Shown here in pieces: positions 7,877 through 16,482 of a DNA stretch of 41,711 nt. The notes beneath the pieces were generated by a model. That model did no database searches, was not told the DNA's origin, and saw only the letters and a program-made list of their open reading frames with translations. The stretch is from Clostridia bacterium. Lineage in GTDB: Bacteria > Bacillota > Clostridia > UBA1212 > UBA1255. Every line of letters begins with the position of its first letter. Position 1 is the stretch's first letter. The DNA is taken from positions 1 through 41,711 of the forward strand of contig JAFZSK010000015.1 of NCBI GenBank assembly GCA_017620915.1, given 5' to 3'. A program made the translations under genes and the position numbers.

Positions 7877-8659
7877 TCACTCTTTCTGAAGTATATCCAG
7901 CGTATGATGGGACGCCCCGATCAGATCCTGCCGTTCGCAGATCGCGAAGTGATAATCCAGCCACTTGTCAAACGTCTCGTCATCCATGGCGTCAATAAAC
8001 TCCCGCTTATAATTCGTTGCCCCATCAGTGGCGACGAGCTTAAGTCTTTTGACATTGACCGCCGCATCCAGCTCCGCAATATCTTCCGTACGCACAAGCT
8101 CGAATACTTCCTTTGGTTCGCTTACGCAGTGCCAGTCCGCGGTCAGCATGTTGAGGTCCATCACTTCGTGCAGATTGTTCATGCCGAATACGTACTGAAT
8201 TACGGTGGGCTCATTCATGCAATACGCCACCAGAATATGACCGCCCGGTTTCGTCACCCGCACGGCTTCCGAGAGCGCCCTCAGCTTATCTTCCTTCGTG
8301 TAAAGGTGATACATCGGACCGAGCAGCATGGTCAAATCGAAAGAGTTGTCCGATAGCGCGGACAATTCCAGCGCATTCCCCTGCATTGTCACAATGGATT
8401 CCGTACCGTCTAATTTAGATCTCAGAATTTCCAAATTGTGCTCAACCAATTCTACCGCGGTCACCCGCAGCCCGCGTTTGGCCAATGTCACGCTGTACCG
8501 CCCCGTGCCGGCGCCAACTTCAAGGATATTCAGATCCGGAACTCCTTTCAGACACTCCTCGATATATCTCATCGTAGTCAGGTATTCCACCTGCCCGTGA
8601 CGGGAAAGGAGTCGTCCTTCTTCGTTGTAATTGTTGTAATACTCTTCAAGATAATTCAT
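7877..8659 (-). CDS. Class I SAM-dependent methyltransferase
   Basis: The 260-residue product has a Rossmann methyltransferase core at about residues 40-150: motif I LEVGAGTGRYS, an acidic end of strand two (TAVEL), a GNALEL loop and the region LLGPMYHLYTKEDKLRALSE after motif IV. It should methylate a small molecule or protein using S-adenosylmethionine; the GPMYHL motif is common in uncharacterised Firmicutes methyltransferases. It lies in the coupled operon between a repeat protein and a GNAT fragment 7 nt downstream. Confidence 0.85.
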   Translation of the reverse strand: MNYLEEYYNNYNEEGRLLSRHGQVEYLTTMRYIEECLKGVPDLNILEVGAGTGRYSVTLAKRGLRVTAVELVEHNLEILRSKLDGTESIVTMQGNALELSALSDNSFDLTMLLGPMYHLYTKEDKLRALSEAVRVTKPGGHILVAYCMNEPTVIQYVFGMNNLHEVMDLNMLTADWHCVSEPKEVFELVRTEDIAELDAAVNVKRLKLVATDGATNYKREFIDAMDDETFDKWLDYHFAICERQDLIGASHHTLDILQKE

Positions 8660-8692
8660 TGCTTATTCTCCGCAGCTCCCGGATTATATTCG

Positions 8693-10138
8693 TCAATAGC
8701 CAAGGAATGCCCGCAATTCTTTATTCGGGAGCAGATCTTCTTTGAACATCCCGAAGGATCTGCCCGGAACGAGCTCCAGATAACGGTCCAGAAATTCCCC
8801 GTACGTTTTTGCCTCAAAACAGTACGGCGTGATGAAGAACTCTCTCGAGCCGCCGGTCACCCGGTCTCCGGCCTGCACATTTACTTTATAGTCGCCCGTT
8901 TTAAGCTTCGAAAAGACGTATTTCTCCAGATTCCAGCCGTGCAGTTCAACGTGCCCGAACGGAACGGCATACGTTGCCACCGCCGGATTTGCCCGGAGCG
9001 CCGCCTGCTGATAATCATACTCCACACTTTCTATAAACTTTTCCGCGGTGCCGCAGTCCAGCACGGTAAAATCATCCTTTTTACCGTACTCCCTTACAAA
9101 CTCCCAGTCGCCGTCGATCTGCCTTATCGAATAGTGCCAGGAGCCCTCGACGATTTTTGCGTCGAGCCAATGGTAATCCTTTTTAACATTCTCAAACGCC
9201 TTTTTGAGATACACCTCGATATCCATGCCGTATCTGAATTTCTCGGATGGGTTTGAGTCCTGCACCGCTTCTTTCGTATATTCACACAGGAAGTCAATGA
9301 ACTCATCGGCGGTATTGCCGTCCGTCCATTCTTCGACCACTTTCTCGCCCATGAATGTGCCGTTGTCCTGCCCAAAAATGTATTGTCCGTGACGCGGCAC
9401 GATCACATACGGCGTTTTCTTTTTCATCTGCGTTAGCGTTGCCCACGGATAGTCTGTGCGAAGTTTTTCCAGCGCTTTTTCGTAGTACACGTTGATATCC
9501 GTTCCGTACTTGAATTTGTCAGGATCGGCGGTGGGATCTTTGTTGAGTTCCGCCTCGTGCTGCCTTTCTTTTTCCGCTTCCTCTTCCCGGGCGAATATAT
9601 CGTCGGAGCTCAAAGTCGTCCAGGCCCAGACCTCTTTCATGCTGTGGCAGGCCAGTGCCGGTGCATATATAAAGGTGCCTTCCTTCTTGTTCGGAAACTG
9701 GTCCCATCGGCCGGCGCCCAATCCGCCGTTATTTAAGATCAGCAGGCAGTATTGTTCGTGTTTCGGCAGTTCTCCGTCCTTAAAAGACTTAAAGTCCGCG
9801 ATTTTTACAGTATAAGTGCCCTCCTCTTTAGGCCCGAGATTAATAAAATTGATCTCTTCATCCTCCAGGCAGTTCGAAAGATCATACCGGTCCAGCGAGT
9901 GCCATCTCGATACTTTAGAGGCGTCGACCGTATCCGCCGTTCCCCTGGTGAAATGTCCGGCCAGGGATTTTTTGTTGCGGTAATCCTTCGGATGCCATTC
10001 CCCGCCCGTATACCGCCCGTCTTTTAATTCGAGCAGGCAAAATTCGCCGTATTCCGGCATGTCCTCCGCACCGACAGTGTGAAACTCGTTAAAGGACAAT
10101 CTCAATTTCTTATAATTACATACAAACTTGGCATTCAT
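8693..10138 (-). CDS. Soluble repeat protein with two nested internal duplications
   Basis: The 481-residue protein has no signal peptide or membrane segment. Two ~75-residue units are visible in the N-terminal half (around residues 15-95 and 110-180); both contain a central CLLxL followed by Gly and a GxW, and end with KxVxxW. Two further ~95-residue units begin with KFKYGTDINVYYEKALEKL and KFRYGMDIEVYLKKAFENV and each continue with DYPW/DYHW. A separate C-terminal beta domain follows. I cannot name the family; the layout suggests a binding or scaffold protein, possibly of an immunity or polymorphic system. The start at 10138 is preferred to 10171 because of the strong AGGGGGAA site in front of it. 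The adjacent repeat-type gene at 10168 is probably a partner. Confidence 0.7.
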   Translation of the reverse strand: MNAKFVCNYKKLRLSFNEFHTVGAEDMPEYGEFCLLELKDGRYTGGEWHPKDYRNKKSLAGHFTRGTADTVDASKVSRWHSLDRYDLSNCLEDEEINFINLGPKEEGTYTVKIADFKSFKDGELPKHEQYCLLILNNGGLGAGRWDQFPNKKEGTFIYAPALACHSMKEVWAWTTLSSDDIFAREEEAEKERQHEAELNKDPTADPDKFKYGTDINVYYEKALEKLRTDYPWATLTQMKKKTPYVIVPRHGQYIFGQDNGTFMGEKVVEEWTDGNTADEFIDFLCEYTKEAVQDSNPSEKFRYGMDIEVYLKKAFENVKKDYHWLDAKIVEGSWHYSIRQIDGDWEFVREYGKKDDFTVLDCGTAEKFIESVEYDYQQAALRANPAVATYAVPFGHVELHGWNLEKYVFSKLKTGDYKVNVQAGDRVTGGSREFFITPYCFEAKTYGEFLDRYLELVPGRSFGMFKEDLLPNKELRAFLGY

Positions 10139-10167
10139 AATCTGTTCCCCCTGTAATTTCCGACCGG

Positions 10168-10836
10168 TCATGCCCGCTTTTTTCTTTTGCCCCGTTGGTT
10201 GGCTGCCTCCAGGAAACGGCGGAGCATATCGTTTGACAGCAACTGATCCCGCAGGCGCTCGGGAAAATTGTCCGCAAACTTTTCCGGCGTGCAGCCCGCG
10301 TAAAACTCTTTCGGAAGTTCGTTTGCGTATTCACCGCCGCCGTAACTCCCCGCGGAGCTGCCCGGCGTAAAGCAGTTGTAGTGAATATCCGGGGCACCTT
10401 TGGGATGAAACCGCAGCGTAATTATATCGTGTTCATGATGCTCCGGAAACTCATCCTCCGCCAGCGGTATGTCGCAGTGCAGGAATTTCAGCCCTTTCTC
10501 CTGCGCAAAGGTTTCAGCAAACGTGTCGTATTCTCCGCGGATCAGGACCCGATTTTTGCGCATACGCTTGTCCAGTTCGGGCGTGGTGACAACGGACTCC
10601 ACGGTCCGGCTGAGTATAAGGCAGTCAATATTAGTAAAAACGTCCAGATAACCTTCGCCGAGGCCGGTTATACCTTCTTTAACGCTCAGGATGTTATACT
10701 CCTCGGCCCAATTTTCGTCCGGCACAGGCCGGACTTCGGCATCTGCTTTGGAGAGGATGCCTTCCCCTTCCACCTCCAGCAATCCGCTGTAGTGGTTTAT
10801 ATAGACCGTGTTTTTATTGTGCTTTGAAAAATACAT
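10168..10836 (-). CDS. BspA/LRR-like protein of unknown function
   Basis: The 222-residue protein contains a stretch (about 50-120) reading like one to two BspA-type leucine-rich repeats: KEGITGLGEGYLDVFTNID, LSRTVESVVTTPEL and DTFAETFAQEKGLKFLHCDI mimic the GITSIGEGAF...NLTSITIP...AEKYAKENGIKF pattern of LRR_5 proteins. The remainder is unassigned and the C-terminus is basic (RGKRKKRA). There is no signal peptide, so unlike BspA it is probably intracellular. Its stop forms an ATGA with an upstream candidate start of the following repeat-protein gene, and a GGGGAA ribosome site precedes its ATG. Confidence 0.6.
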   Translation of the reverse strand: MYFSKHNKNTVYINHYSGLLEVEGEGILSKADAEVRPVPDENWAEEYNILSVKEGITGLGEGYLDVFTNIDCLILSRTVESVVTTPELDKRMRKNRVLIRGEYDTFAETFAQEKGLKFLHCDIPLAEDEFPEHHEHDIITLRFHPKGAPDIHYNCFTPGSSAGSYGGGEYANELPKEFYAGCTPEKFADNFPERLRDQLLSNDMLRRFLEAANQRGKRKKRA

Positions 10837-10837
10837 A

Positions 10838-10906
10838 TCAGTTATTCCCCGCTAAATAGTACACGTCGATATAATACGTCTTGCTCCGGGCTTCTGTCAA
10901 TGGCAC
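10838..10906 (-). pseudogene. Possible 3' remnant of a deleted gene
   Basis: Between two operon genes a short open frame (22 codons before TGA) reads VPLTEARSKTYYIDVYYLAG then NN and stops 1 nt before the next ATG. The composition is protein-like and there is no convincing ribosome site for it, so it looks like the tail of a lost gene rather than a functional peptide. I do not recognise the family. Confidence 0.25.
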
Positions 10907-10916
10907 GAGCCTTGAA

Positions 10917-11480
10917 CTACCAGCCGTACGCCAAAATGCCTGCGACACCGGCAATGCATATTAAAATGATCGGGGACAATCCTTTCTTCATTATCTTTTT
11001 TGACCCGAAGCAGACCGCGCCAAGGGCTAATGTCAAAATGATCGCAACGTAATCGACTGCAATGCCACTGTAACTGCCAATGCAGTTTGTCAGAATCATA
11101 TATGCGCCGGTGGCAAGTATTATGCCGGTCACGCAGGATTTCAAAGATCCGAGCGTCGCTTGAAACGCGCCGCTGTTGACCAGTTTTTTTAACAGCAGCA
11201 TCAATATAATAACGATCAGAAACGCCGGCAGTACGACCGCAAAGGTGGCAATGATCGCACCGGGTACTCCGGCTTTGACGCTGCCGATATATGTTGCCAT
11301 ATTGACCATGATCGGGCCGGGGGTACTTTCGCTGACAGCGATCATGTACGACAGTTTTTCTTCTTCCAGCCAGCCAAATGACAATACGACTTCGCGGATC
11401 AGCGGTATCGCAGCGTATGCGCCGCCGAAAGAAAAACAGCCTATCATGAGGAAGCCGACGAGCAGTTCAAGGAGGATCAT
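10917..11480 (-). CDS. Chromate-transporter (CHR) family half-protein, second subunit
   Basis: The 187-residue membrane protein is one CHR domain, with the signature FSFGGAYAAIPLIRE near residues 16-30 and ESTPGPIMVNMATYIG near 51-66, and about six hydrophobic segments. Bacilli and Clostridia usually have such short CHR proteins in pairs that work as a heterodimer to extrude chromate or a related oxyanion; the physiological substrate in an anaerobe may differ. It overlaps its partner by ATGA and has an AAGGAGGTG ribosome site. Confidence 0.85.
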   Translation of the reverse strand: MILLELLVGFLMIGCFSFGGAYAAIPLIREVVLSFGWLEEEKLSYMIAVSESTPGPIMVNMATYIGSVKAGVPGAIIATFAVVLPAFLIVIILMLLLKKLVNSGAFQATLGSLKSCVTGIILATGAYMILTNCIGSYSGIAVDYVAIILTLALGAVCFGSKKIMKKGLSPIILICIAGVAGILAYGW

Positions 11481-12046
11481 TCCGGCACCTCCTTATTATG
11501 CCGCTTTATCAGATAAACGGAAAGCCCGGTTAGCGCAGCTGCCAGCATCAGGACTATGGTCGAGATCCGCAGCGCAAAGATATTGACCAACATCATACAG
11601 GCAAATGAAACGGATAGAATGACTATCGGGAACGGTTCCTTTTTTATTTTAGCGACCATCTTTATTGCCGCATCAAGGATCAGTATGCCGACGGCAATTT
11701 TGATCCCTTTGAACGCGCTCGCGACCCATTTGATCTCAAGAAAGCGGTCCAGAAAGAACGAAATCAGGAGTATTATGAGAAATGAGGGCAGGATAACACC
11801 GAGGGTTGCCGCTACCGCCCCCCAAAAACCTTTCTTCTTTAAGCCGACATATGTGGCGCAGTTGATAGCGATGGGGCCGGGCGTCGATTCGGCGATCACC
11901 GTGATATCCATCATTTCTTCATGGGTTATCCACTCTTTCCCGGTAACGCAGACGTTTTCGATAAGCGGGATCATCGCGTATCCGCCGCCGAAAGTAAACA
12001 ACCCGATCTTTGAGAATGTTAAAAACAGTTCAAACAGTAATTTCAT
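11477..12046 (-). CDS. Chromate-transporter (CHR) family half-protein, first subunit
   Basis: The 189-residue partner of the next gene has the CHR signature FTFGGGYAMIPLIEN near residues 13-27 and ESTPGPIAINCATYVG further on. Its topology is similar, with about six membrane segments. The ATG at 12046 is chosen because it forms an ATGA with the stop of the nucleotidyltransferase gene and gives a normal family N-terminus (MKLLFELFLTFSKIGLF); an upstream in-frame start would add a hydrophilic extension overlapping that gene. Together the pair should form an anion exporter. Confidence 0.85.
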   Translation of the reverse strand: MKLLFELFLTFSKIGLFTFGGGYAMIPLIENVCVTGKEWITHEEMMDITVIAESTPGPIAINCATYVGLKKKGFWGAVAATLGVILPSFLIILLISFFLDRFLEIKWVASAFKGIKIAVGILILDAAIKMVAKIKKEPFPIVILSVSFACMMLVNIFALRISTIVLMLAAALTGLSVYLIKRHNKEVPE

Positions 12047-12768
12047 TTTTCGTTCCGTCGATTTGTCAATATCCCCGGAATAACGGTTCGCGTCGTTTCC
12101 GGTTTTATCAGGCTGACCCGAATGAATGCGCGCTGACACCAGTGAAATAACATCCGGAAAGCCCTGTCGTAATCATAATCGTCCGGCAATTCCGCCATTT
12201 CAAGTACGGCGCGGTCCTCTTCAGACACTTGCGCTTTTAGATCCCGTTTTGCCACAGCAAATGAACCGCTCTCCAGAAAATGCAGATTCTGGATCAGAAA
12301 AAATACACTTTTACAAGTGCCGCGAAATGCAGCAATATTCTCCTCTCTGCCAGCATGAACATAGCGATGGCAGAGTTCGTGATATAGATTTCCCAGACTC
12401 AGTTTGACATAATTGACCTCGTCTTCCCGTGTTGCAGGCGGAAGAAAGGCTCTCAATTCGCCGAACAGATCTTTTGTGGTATTACGCAGCTGGCAGATCT
12501 CAAGAGGAGTCCACCGCATCATCTCATCTTTGCCGCAGATGAACCCGCAAGATTTTTCATATTTTCCGATCTTTCTGAGGATCTCCCGGTAAGCATCCAT
12601 ATCCGCCACGGAAAAATCTTCAAGGATGATCATGACGTCAATATCGCTCTGATCGGTCGCTTCATCGCGCATATAACTGCCTTGAAGTCCTGCATACAGC
12701 AATCGTCCGCCGAAAGCGCTTTTACATTCTCTCAGCAGCTTTTGTAAATAATCATCAACATCAAACAT
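12043..12768 (-). CDS. Nucleotidyltransferase-fold protein
   Basis: The 241-residue product begins with a minimal nucleotidyltransferase domain: GLQGSYMRDEATDQSDIDVM at ~27-46 supplies the GS helix and the DxD metal-binding pair. A helical C-terminal part (~110-230) follows, as in aminoglycoside or lincosamide nucleotidyltransferases and kanamycin-type enzymes. It could transfer a nucleotide to a small molecule or protein. The substrate is unknown and resistance is not claimed. It overlaps the esterase before it by 8 nt and the CHR gene after it by 4 nt. Confidence 0.78.
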   Translation of the reverse strand: MFDVDDYLQKLLRECKSAFGGRLLYAGLQGSYMRDEATDQSDIDVMIILEDFSVADMDAYREILRKIGKYEKSCGFICGKDEMMRWTPLEICQLRNTTKDLFGELRAFLPPATREDEVNYVKLSLGNLYHELCHRYVHAGREENIAAFRGTCKSVFFLIQNLHFLESGSFAVAKRDLKAQVSEEDRAVLEMAELPDDYDYDRAFRMLFHWCQRAFIRVSLIKPETTRTVIPGILTNRRNEK

Positions 12769-13438
12769 GACAGTCTCCCGTCGTACTCCTTGAAATTGTG
12801 TCCGCCGATGCGATCAGCCATGCAAATGCTTTGGCGGTGCGCAGCTCCGGGTCTTTGAAATGATTGCCCTCGTTCCATTCCAGCATGCAGCAGATATTAT
12901 TGATACTTAGCCAGTCATAGCATTCTCTGATGCGGTTGCCCACCGTTGCCATGACCGGGTTCTTCGTACGCTCCTCTTTATCACCCAGGCTCAGATATAC
13001 CTTGTCCGTTCTGATCTCGCCGGATCTCATATAGTCGACGAAAACGGGAAACCACACTGAAGGAGAAGCGGCGCAGGCTCCTGCGAAAACGTCGGTTTGA
13101 TACGCGGCCCACAATGCAAAAAGTCCCGCCAGCGAATACCCTCCGATATAATAAGTCTTGTTCCGGTCTTCCGTCAACGAAAGGAGCTTCCGCAGCGTTT
13201 TAACCGCGCCGTCGCCAAAATCGTTTTTACCGAATACTGCCGGTGCCTTCCAGGGCGACAGTTCGCGATTCCAATCGTCAATTATAACTGCTGTAAGCTG
13301 AAGACCGGTTGCCGCGGCCCGGCAGATATATTCATATTCTTTCTCCAAACCAGACAGCTCGTGATCGCCAACAGGTACGATAAGCACGATGTTTGCCCCG
13401 GGGTCGCCGTATTTAATTGTGTTGATTACTTCGCTCAT
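12761..13438 (-). CDS. Alpha/beta-hydrolase, putative esterase
   Basis: The 225-residue soluble protein has the nucleophile elbow GGYSLAG with Ser102, a candidate acid in SLGDKEER and a candidate His in EGNHF near residue 200, in the order Ser-Asp-His of the alpha/beta-hydrolase fold. The overall shape resembles esterase D/feruloyl-esterase-like hydrolases. The substrate is unknown. It is coupled to the HD gene by an ATGA overlap at 13435-13438. Confidence 0.75.
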   Translation of the reverse strand: MSEVINTIKYGDPGANIVLIVPVGDHELSGLEKEYEYICRAAATGLQLTAVIIDDWNRELSPWKAPAVFGKNDFGDGAVKTLRKLLSLTEDRNKTYYIGGYSLAGLFALWAAYQTDVFAGACAASPSVWFPVFVDYMRSGEIRTDKVYLSLGDKEERTKNPVMATVGNRIRECYDWLSINNICCMLEWNEGNHFKDPELRTAKAFAWLIASADTISRSTTGDCHV

Positions 13439-14088
13439 TCAAGTACTCGCTCGCTGCATTCCAGCTGCCGGACCATTTTCTCGTAAAACGTGATGTAGAA
13501 AGACAGGCGTGATCTCCAAAGCTCCTCAGCGGTTTTTGTCCCCATTGGCATTTCAAGCAGCTCGCGAAGCCGGTTAAGGCGTTTTTGACTGTGTTGCAGT
13601 TTCTGCTCAAATGTCATATTGATGAAGTCATCGCCGCAGAGCGACTCATGGATCCGGTAAACGTCGAAACGGTCAATATTGTCCGCGTCGCCGACGGAAA
13701 GCGCAAACGGCGTTCTTTCTCCGGCAAAATCCGCTTTGTCGTCAACATGGATAGCAATTCCGTAGCAGATGTCATTGACCCGCTCTTCCGCAAGGCCCAG
13801 CTCCGTCAGAAACGGCCGGGCAATAAAGGCAGCGCGCCTTCCGTGCTCCTGCCAGCCGTTTTCTCCGAACTCTTCACAGTAAGAAACATCGTGCAGCAGG
13901 CAGGCAATGATCAGTTCGGTCTCGTCAAAGCCTTCTTTTTGCGCTATCTCCCGCCCGATATTGGCCACCCGGTAAGTGTGTTCGATCCGGTATGACTTGG
14001 CGTCCGGATGCTCGTTCAGATAAATGGCACCGTCAAACTTCTGTTTCAAAAACGCTTCGGTCTTTTCTATCAGTTCCAGGTTAAGCAT
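13435..14088 (-). CDS. HD-domain metal-dependent phosphohydrolase
   Basis: The 217-residue product has the H...HD...D metal ligands of the HD superfamily: His37, His66-Asp67 and a later Asp in the VGDADNIDRFD stretch near residues 131-141. Such proteins hydrolyse phosphoester bonds in nucleotides or cyclic nucleotides; the substrate cannot be read from the sequence. A GGAGG ribosome site 8 nt upstream of the ATG makes it the likely first gene of the coupled block that continues through the esterase, nucleotidyltransferase and CHR pair. Confidence 0.82.
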   Translation of the reverse strand: MLNLELIEKTEAFLKQKFDGAIYLNEHPDAKSYRIEHTYRVANIGREIAQKEGFDETELIIACLLHDVSYCEEFGENGWQEHGRRAAFIARPFLTELGLAEERVNDICYGIAIHVDDKADFAGERTPFALSVGDADNIDRFDVYRIHESLCGDDFINMTFEQKLQHSQKRLNRLRELLEMPMGTKTAEELWRSRLSFYITFYEKMVRQLECSERVLE

Positions 14089-14111
14089 GAGATCATCCTC
14101 CGCGATTTAAG

Positions 14112-15080
14112 TTACGGAAGCTCTGTCAGATATGCACGGCAGGGCGCGCCTTCACAGCCTCCCAGATTCAGCGGCGCCGCGTTCAGAAAGTAACGGCCTT
14201 CCGCCACGCCGTCCAGGACAACACCTTCCAGCAGCGCGCAGCCGCTTCCGAGGAGCAGCATATGTACCTTTTTGGGAGCATCCTCCGGTCCGACGGTCTG
14301 GCTCTCGTTGCCCAAAAGCAAAAGCCCGGCCTCCGCGAATACCGCTGCTGCCGCTTCCGTGACCGTTGCCCTTCCCGCGATCAAAATGCGCCTGCACGCC
14401 CCGGCTTTGACGGCGTCCTCCAGGATATTGACCGCGTCAGCTCCGGTAACGTCTCCGTCGTGCCGCGCGACGAAGCAATCCCCTACGAAGGGCTCCAGAC
14501 CCATCCGGTCAACGGTCAGCCCGTCCCTGATGAAGTGGCTGGGGGCGTCAATATGAGTCCCGTTATGCGCGCACATGGTAAGCCCCGAAAGGTTGATATC
14601 ATCGCCGGCGTCCATATCTGCCAGCCGCAGCCGCTCGGGGGGCATATCGCCCGGATATACCCGGCACGAAAACAGTTCCTGCGTAATATCGATGATCGCT
14701 GAGCGTTCGCGCACTTTCTGAAGATCAGGCTGTTCCGGGCAATAGTCGACCCATTGTCCGTCTTTGAGCGTTTCGAATTTACCCCACTCGGGCCTGCCGG
14801 CGTCGCGGCCTTTAATACGGATAGGTATGAACGCGTCGTGCTGGCAGCCGGGCAAAGGATCTTCAATATCGAACCAGCCTCTTTCGTCGATCAGACCGTT
14901 CCACTCTTCGTACACTTCTTCCGGCGAATCGTACCGGCGGTCGGACGTGCACATTTCCGCGTCTTTCACGGAATACTCGAAGAGATAAACGCCTTCCCCG
15001 CTCTTGTAAAGCATGATCTTGGCGACCGTCTCGCCGCTGCTGTTTTTAACGTTGTCGATCAGATACGCATACTTTCTCAT
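14112..15080 (-). CDS. Cyclase/kynurenine-formamidase-like hydrolase with an extra N-terminal domain
   Basis: Residues ~125-322 form a 'cyclase' family metal-dependent hydrolase. The signature HNGTHIDAPSH gives His172, His176, Asp178 and His182 as metal ligands and catalytic His. Members hydrolyse N-formylkynurenine or other amides and esters. Residues 1-110 are a separate domain with conserved-looking acidic and aromatic features (VYEEW, DIEDPLPGCQHD, IPIRIKG) that I do not recognise; such domains occur alone in Clostridia as hypothetical proteins. The protein is therefore a fusion of an unknown sensor or binding domain with a hydrolase. The ribosome site is a GGGGCGGAG stretch close to the ATG. 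Confidence 0.78.
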   Translation of the reverse strand: MRKYAYLIDNVKNSSGETVAKIMLYKSGEGVYLFEYSVKDAEMCTSDRRYDSPEEVYEEWNGLIDERGWFDIEDPLPGCQHDAFIPIRIKGRDAGRPEWGKFETLKDGQWVDYCPEQPDLQKVRERSAIIDITQELFSCRVYPGDMPPERLRLADMDAGDDINLSGLTMCAHNGTHIDAPSHFIRDGLTVDRMGLEPFVGDCFVARHDGDVTGADAVNILEDAVKAGACRRILIAGRATVTEAAAAVFAEAGLLLLGNESQTVGPEDAPKKVHMLLLGSGCALLEGVVLDGVAEGRYFLNAAPLNLGGCEGAPCRAYLTELP

Positions 15081-15113
15081 GCTCCGCCCCCGCGCCGCCT
15101 TCGCGCTGCCTTT

Positions 15114-16193
15114 CTACCGGACTTCGGCGATCACCCCGCCGCCGATGATCCGTTCTTCTCTGTCGTAAAATACTGCCGATTGTCCCGGTGTCGGCGCGCG
15201 CACGGGCTTTTCAAAAATGACCTTTACCGTATTGCCGCCGCCGGAGGATATTATAGCATGCTCTCCGCCGTGGCGGTAGCGGATCTTTACGGTGCAGGAT
15301 ATCTCTTCCCCCGCGTTAAGTCCCGGTATGCTCATGAAATTGGTATCGGCGCACAGCAGTTCGCTGCGGAAAAGGAATCGCTCGTCGCCCACGACCACTT
15401 CATTGCTGTTCGGACGGATCTCGTTGACGTATGCAGGGTACCCGAGCGCGAGGCCGAGACCCTTGCGCTGGCCGACGGTATAATGGCAGATGCCTTTGTG
15501 CCTGCCGAGGATATTGCCGTCGGTATCAACAAAATTGCCCGCGGGCACCCCGTCGGATCCCATGTTTTTTTCAATGAAATCCGCGTAACTGCCGTCCGTC
15601 ACGAAGCATACTTCCTGCGAATCCGGTTTGGACGCTACGGGCAGGCCCGCGTCTTTCGCGATCTGCCGCACCTCGCTTTTGGAAAGGCCGCCGAGGGGCA
15701 TAAGCGTCGAGGCCAGTTGCTCCTGGGTAAGTTTGTAAAGCATGTAAGTCTGATCCTTCTCCGCGAACCCGGCCTTTTTTAATGTATACCTTCCGCTTTC
15801 CATCCGGACGACCGACGCATAATGCCCGGTCGCTACAAACCCCGCGCCGGAGATTTTCGCGTAATACAGCAATTTGTCCCACTTGACGTAGCGGTTGCAT
15901 TCGATGCACGGATTGGGCGTCATCCCCCGCAGGTATACTTCGGCGAACGGGTCAACGACGTACCGTTTGAAGTCTGACGTGCAGTTTACGGGATAGTAAT
16001 CGATACCGATGGCAAATGCCGCGCTTCTCGCGTCGTCAATATCGCAGCAAAGGCTCTCGGAACCGTCGTCGGACTGCCAGGTGCGCAGCGTCACTCCGAC
16101 CACGTCGTAACCGTCTTTTTTCAGAAGATACGCGGCGACCGCGCTGTCCACGCCGCCGGACAATCCGACGATGACTTTATTCATGCCGTTCAT
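15114..16193 (-). CDS. mnmA: tRNA 2-thiouridine synthase MnmA
   Basis: MnmA thiolates uridine 34 of tRNA-Lys, -Glu and -Gln using sulfur relayed from a cysteine desulfurase. The 359-residue protein is of normal length. It has the PP-loop SGGVDS at 12-17, the catalytic cysteine Cys96 in MTPNPCIECN, the partner Cys196 in SKPDSQEVCF, and the central domain GQRKGLGLALGYPAYV. The start at 16193 has AAGAAGGA close upstream; an alternative ATG at 16184 is possible. It sits directly behind the two broken genes and is the only clearly housekeeping gene of the 14-17 kb part. Confidence 0.95.
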   Translation of the reverse strand: MNGMNKVIVGLSGGVDSAVAAYLLKKDGYDVVGVTLRTWQSDDGSESLCCDIDDARSAAFAIGIDYYPVNCTSDFKRYVVDPFAEVYLRGMTPNPCIECNRYVKWDKLLYYAKISGAGFVATGHYASVVRMESGRYTLKKAGFAEKDQTYMLYKLTQEQLASTLMPLGGLSKSEVRQIAKDAGLPVASKPDSQEVCFVTDGSYADFIEKNMGSDGVPAGNFVDTDGNILGRHKGICHYTVGQRKGLGLALGYPAYVNEIRPNSNEVVVGDERFLFRSELLCADTNFMSIPGLNAGEEISCTVKIRYRHGGEHAIISSGGGNTVKVIFEKPVRAPTPGQSAVFYDREERIIGGGVIAEVR

Positions 16194-16194
16194 T

Positions 16195-16482
16195 TCATCC
16201 TTCTCTTCGGGGCAGGAAGCCGTTGCCCGTTCCCTCTGCTATAATCTGCAGATCGTAGCCGAGCGGCTCGTCGGTAAACTCTCTGACCAGGGCCAGGCCC
16301 ACGGCGGTCTCGCCGTTTTTGATGACATGCACTTTCGCTTTACAGCCACGGTATACGTATCCCCGCGCCAGGATGCCCGTCGCGGGGGCAACAAATTCTT
16401 TCTGGTCTTCTCTTACGCTCAGGCTGGCCGCTTCGAGCCAGTTTTCTTCGGTTACTTCAGCGAGTCTGATATCGGATCTCAT
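16195..16482 (-). pseudogene. Truncated GNAT acetyltransferase
   Basis: The 95-codon frame encodes only the first half of a GNAT domain. It is closely similar, over about 78 residues up to [11 protein letters not shown], to the second domain of the tandem GNAT at 4031-5002. There the intact protein continues with the acetyl-CoA binding loop CQGRGFG, whereas here 17 unrelated residues follow and the frame stops. The catalytic part is lost, so the product should be inactive. Its ATG forms an ATGA overlap with the broken EamA gene, and the deletion joint is right after a CTGCAG. Confidence 0.8.

Noticed and set aside
7233-14088. Integron-like cassette array
   Set aside because: Genes overlap by 4-8 nt or are separated by a few nt, leaving no room for attC sites; no integrase gene is in the window.
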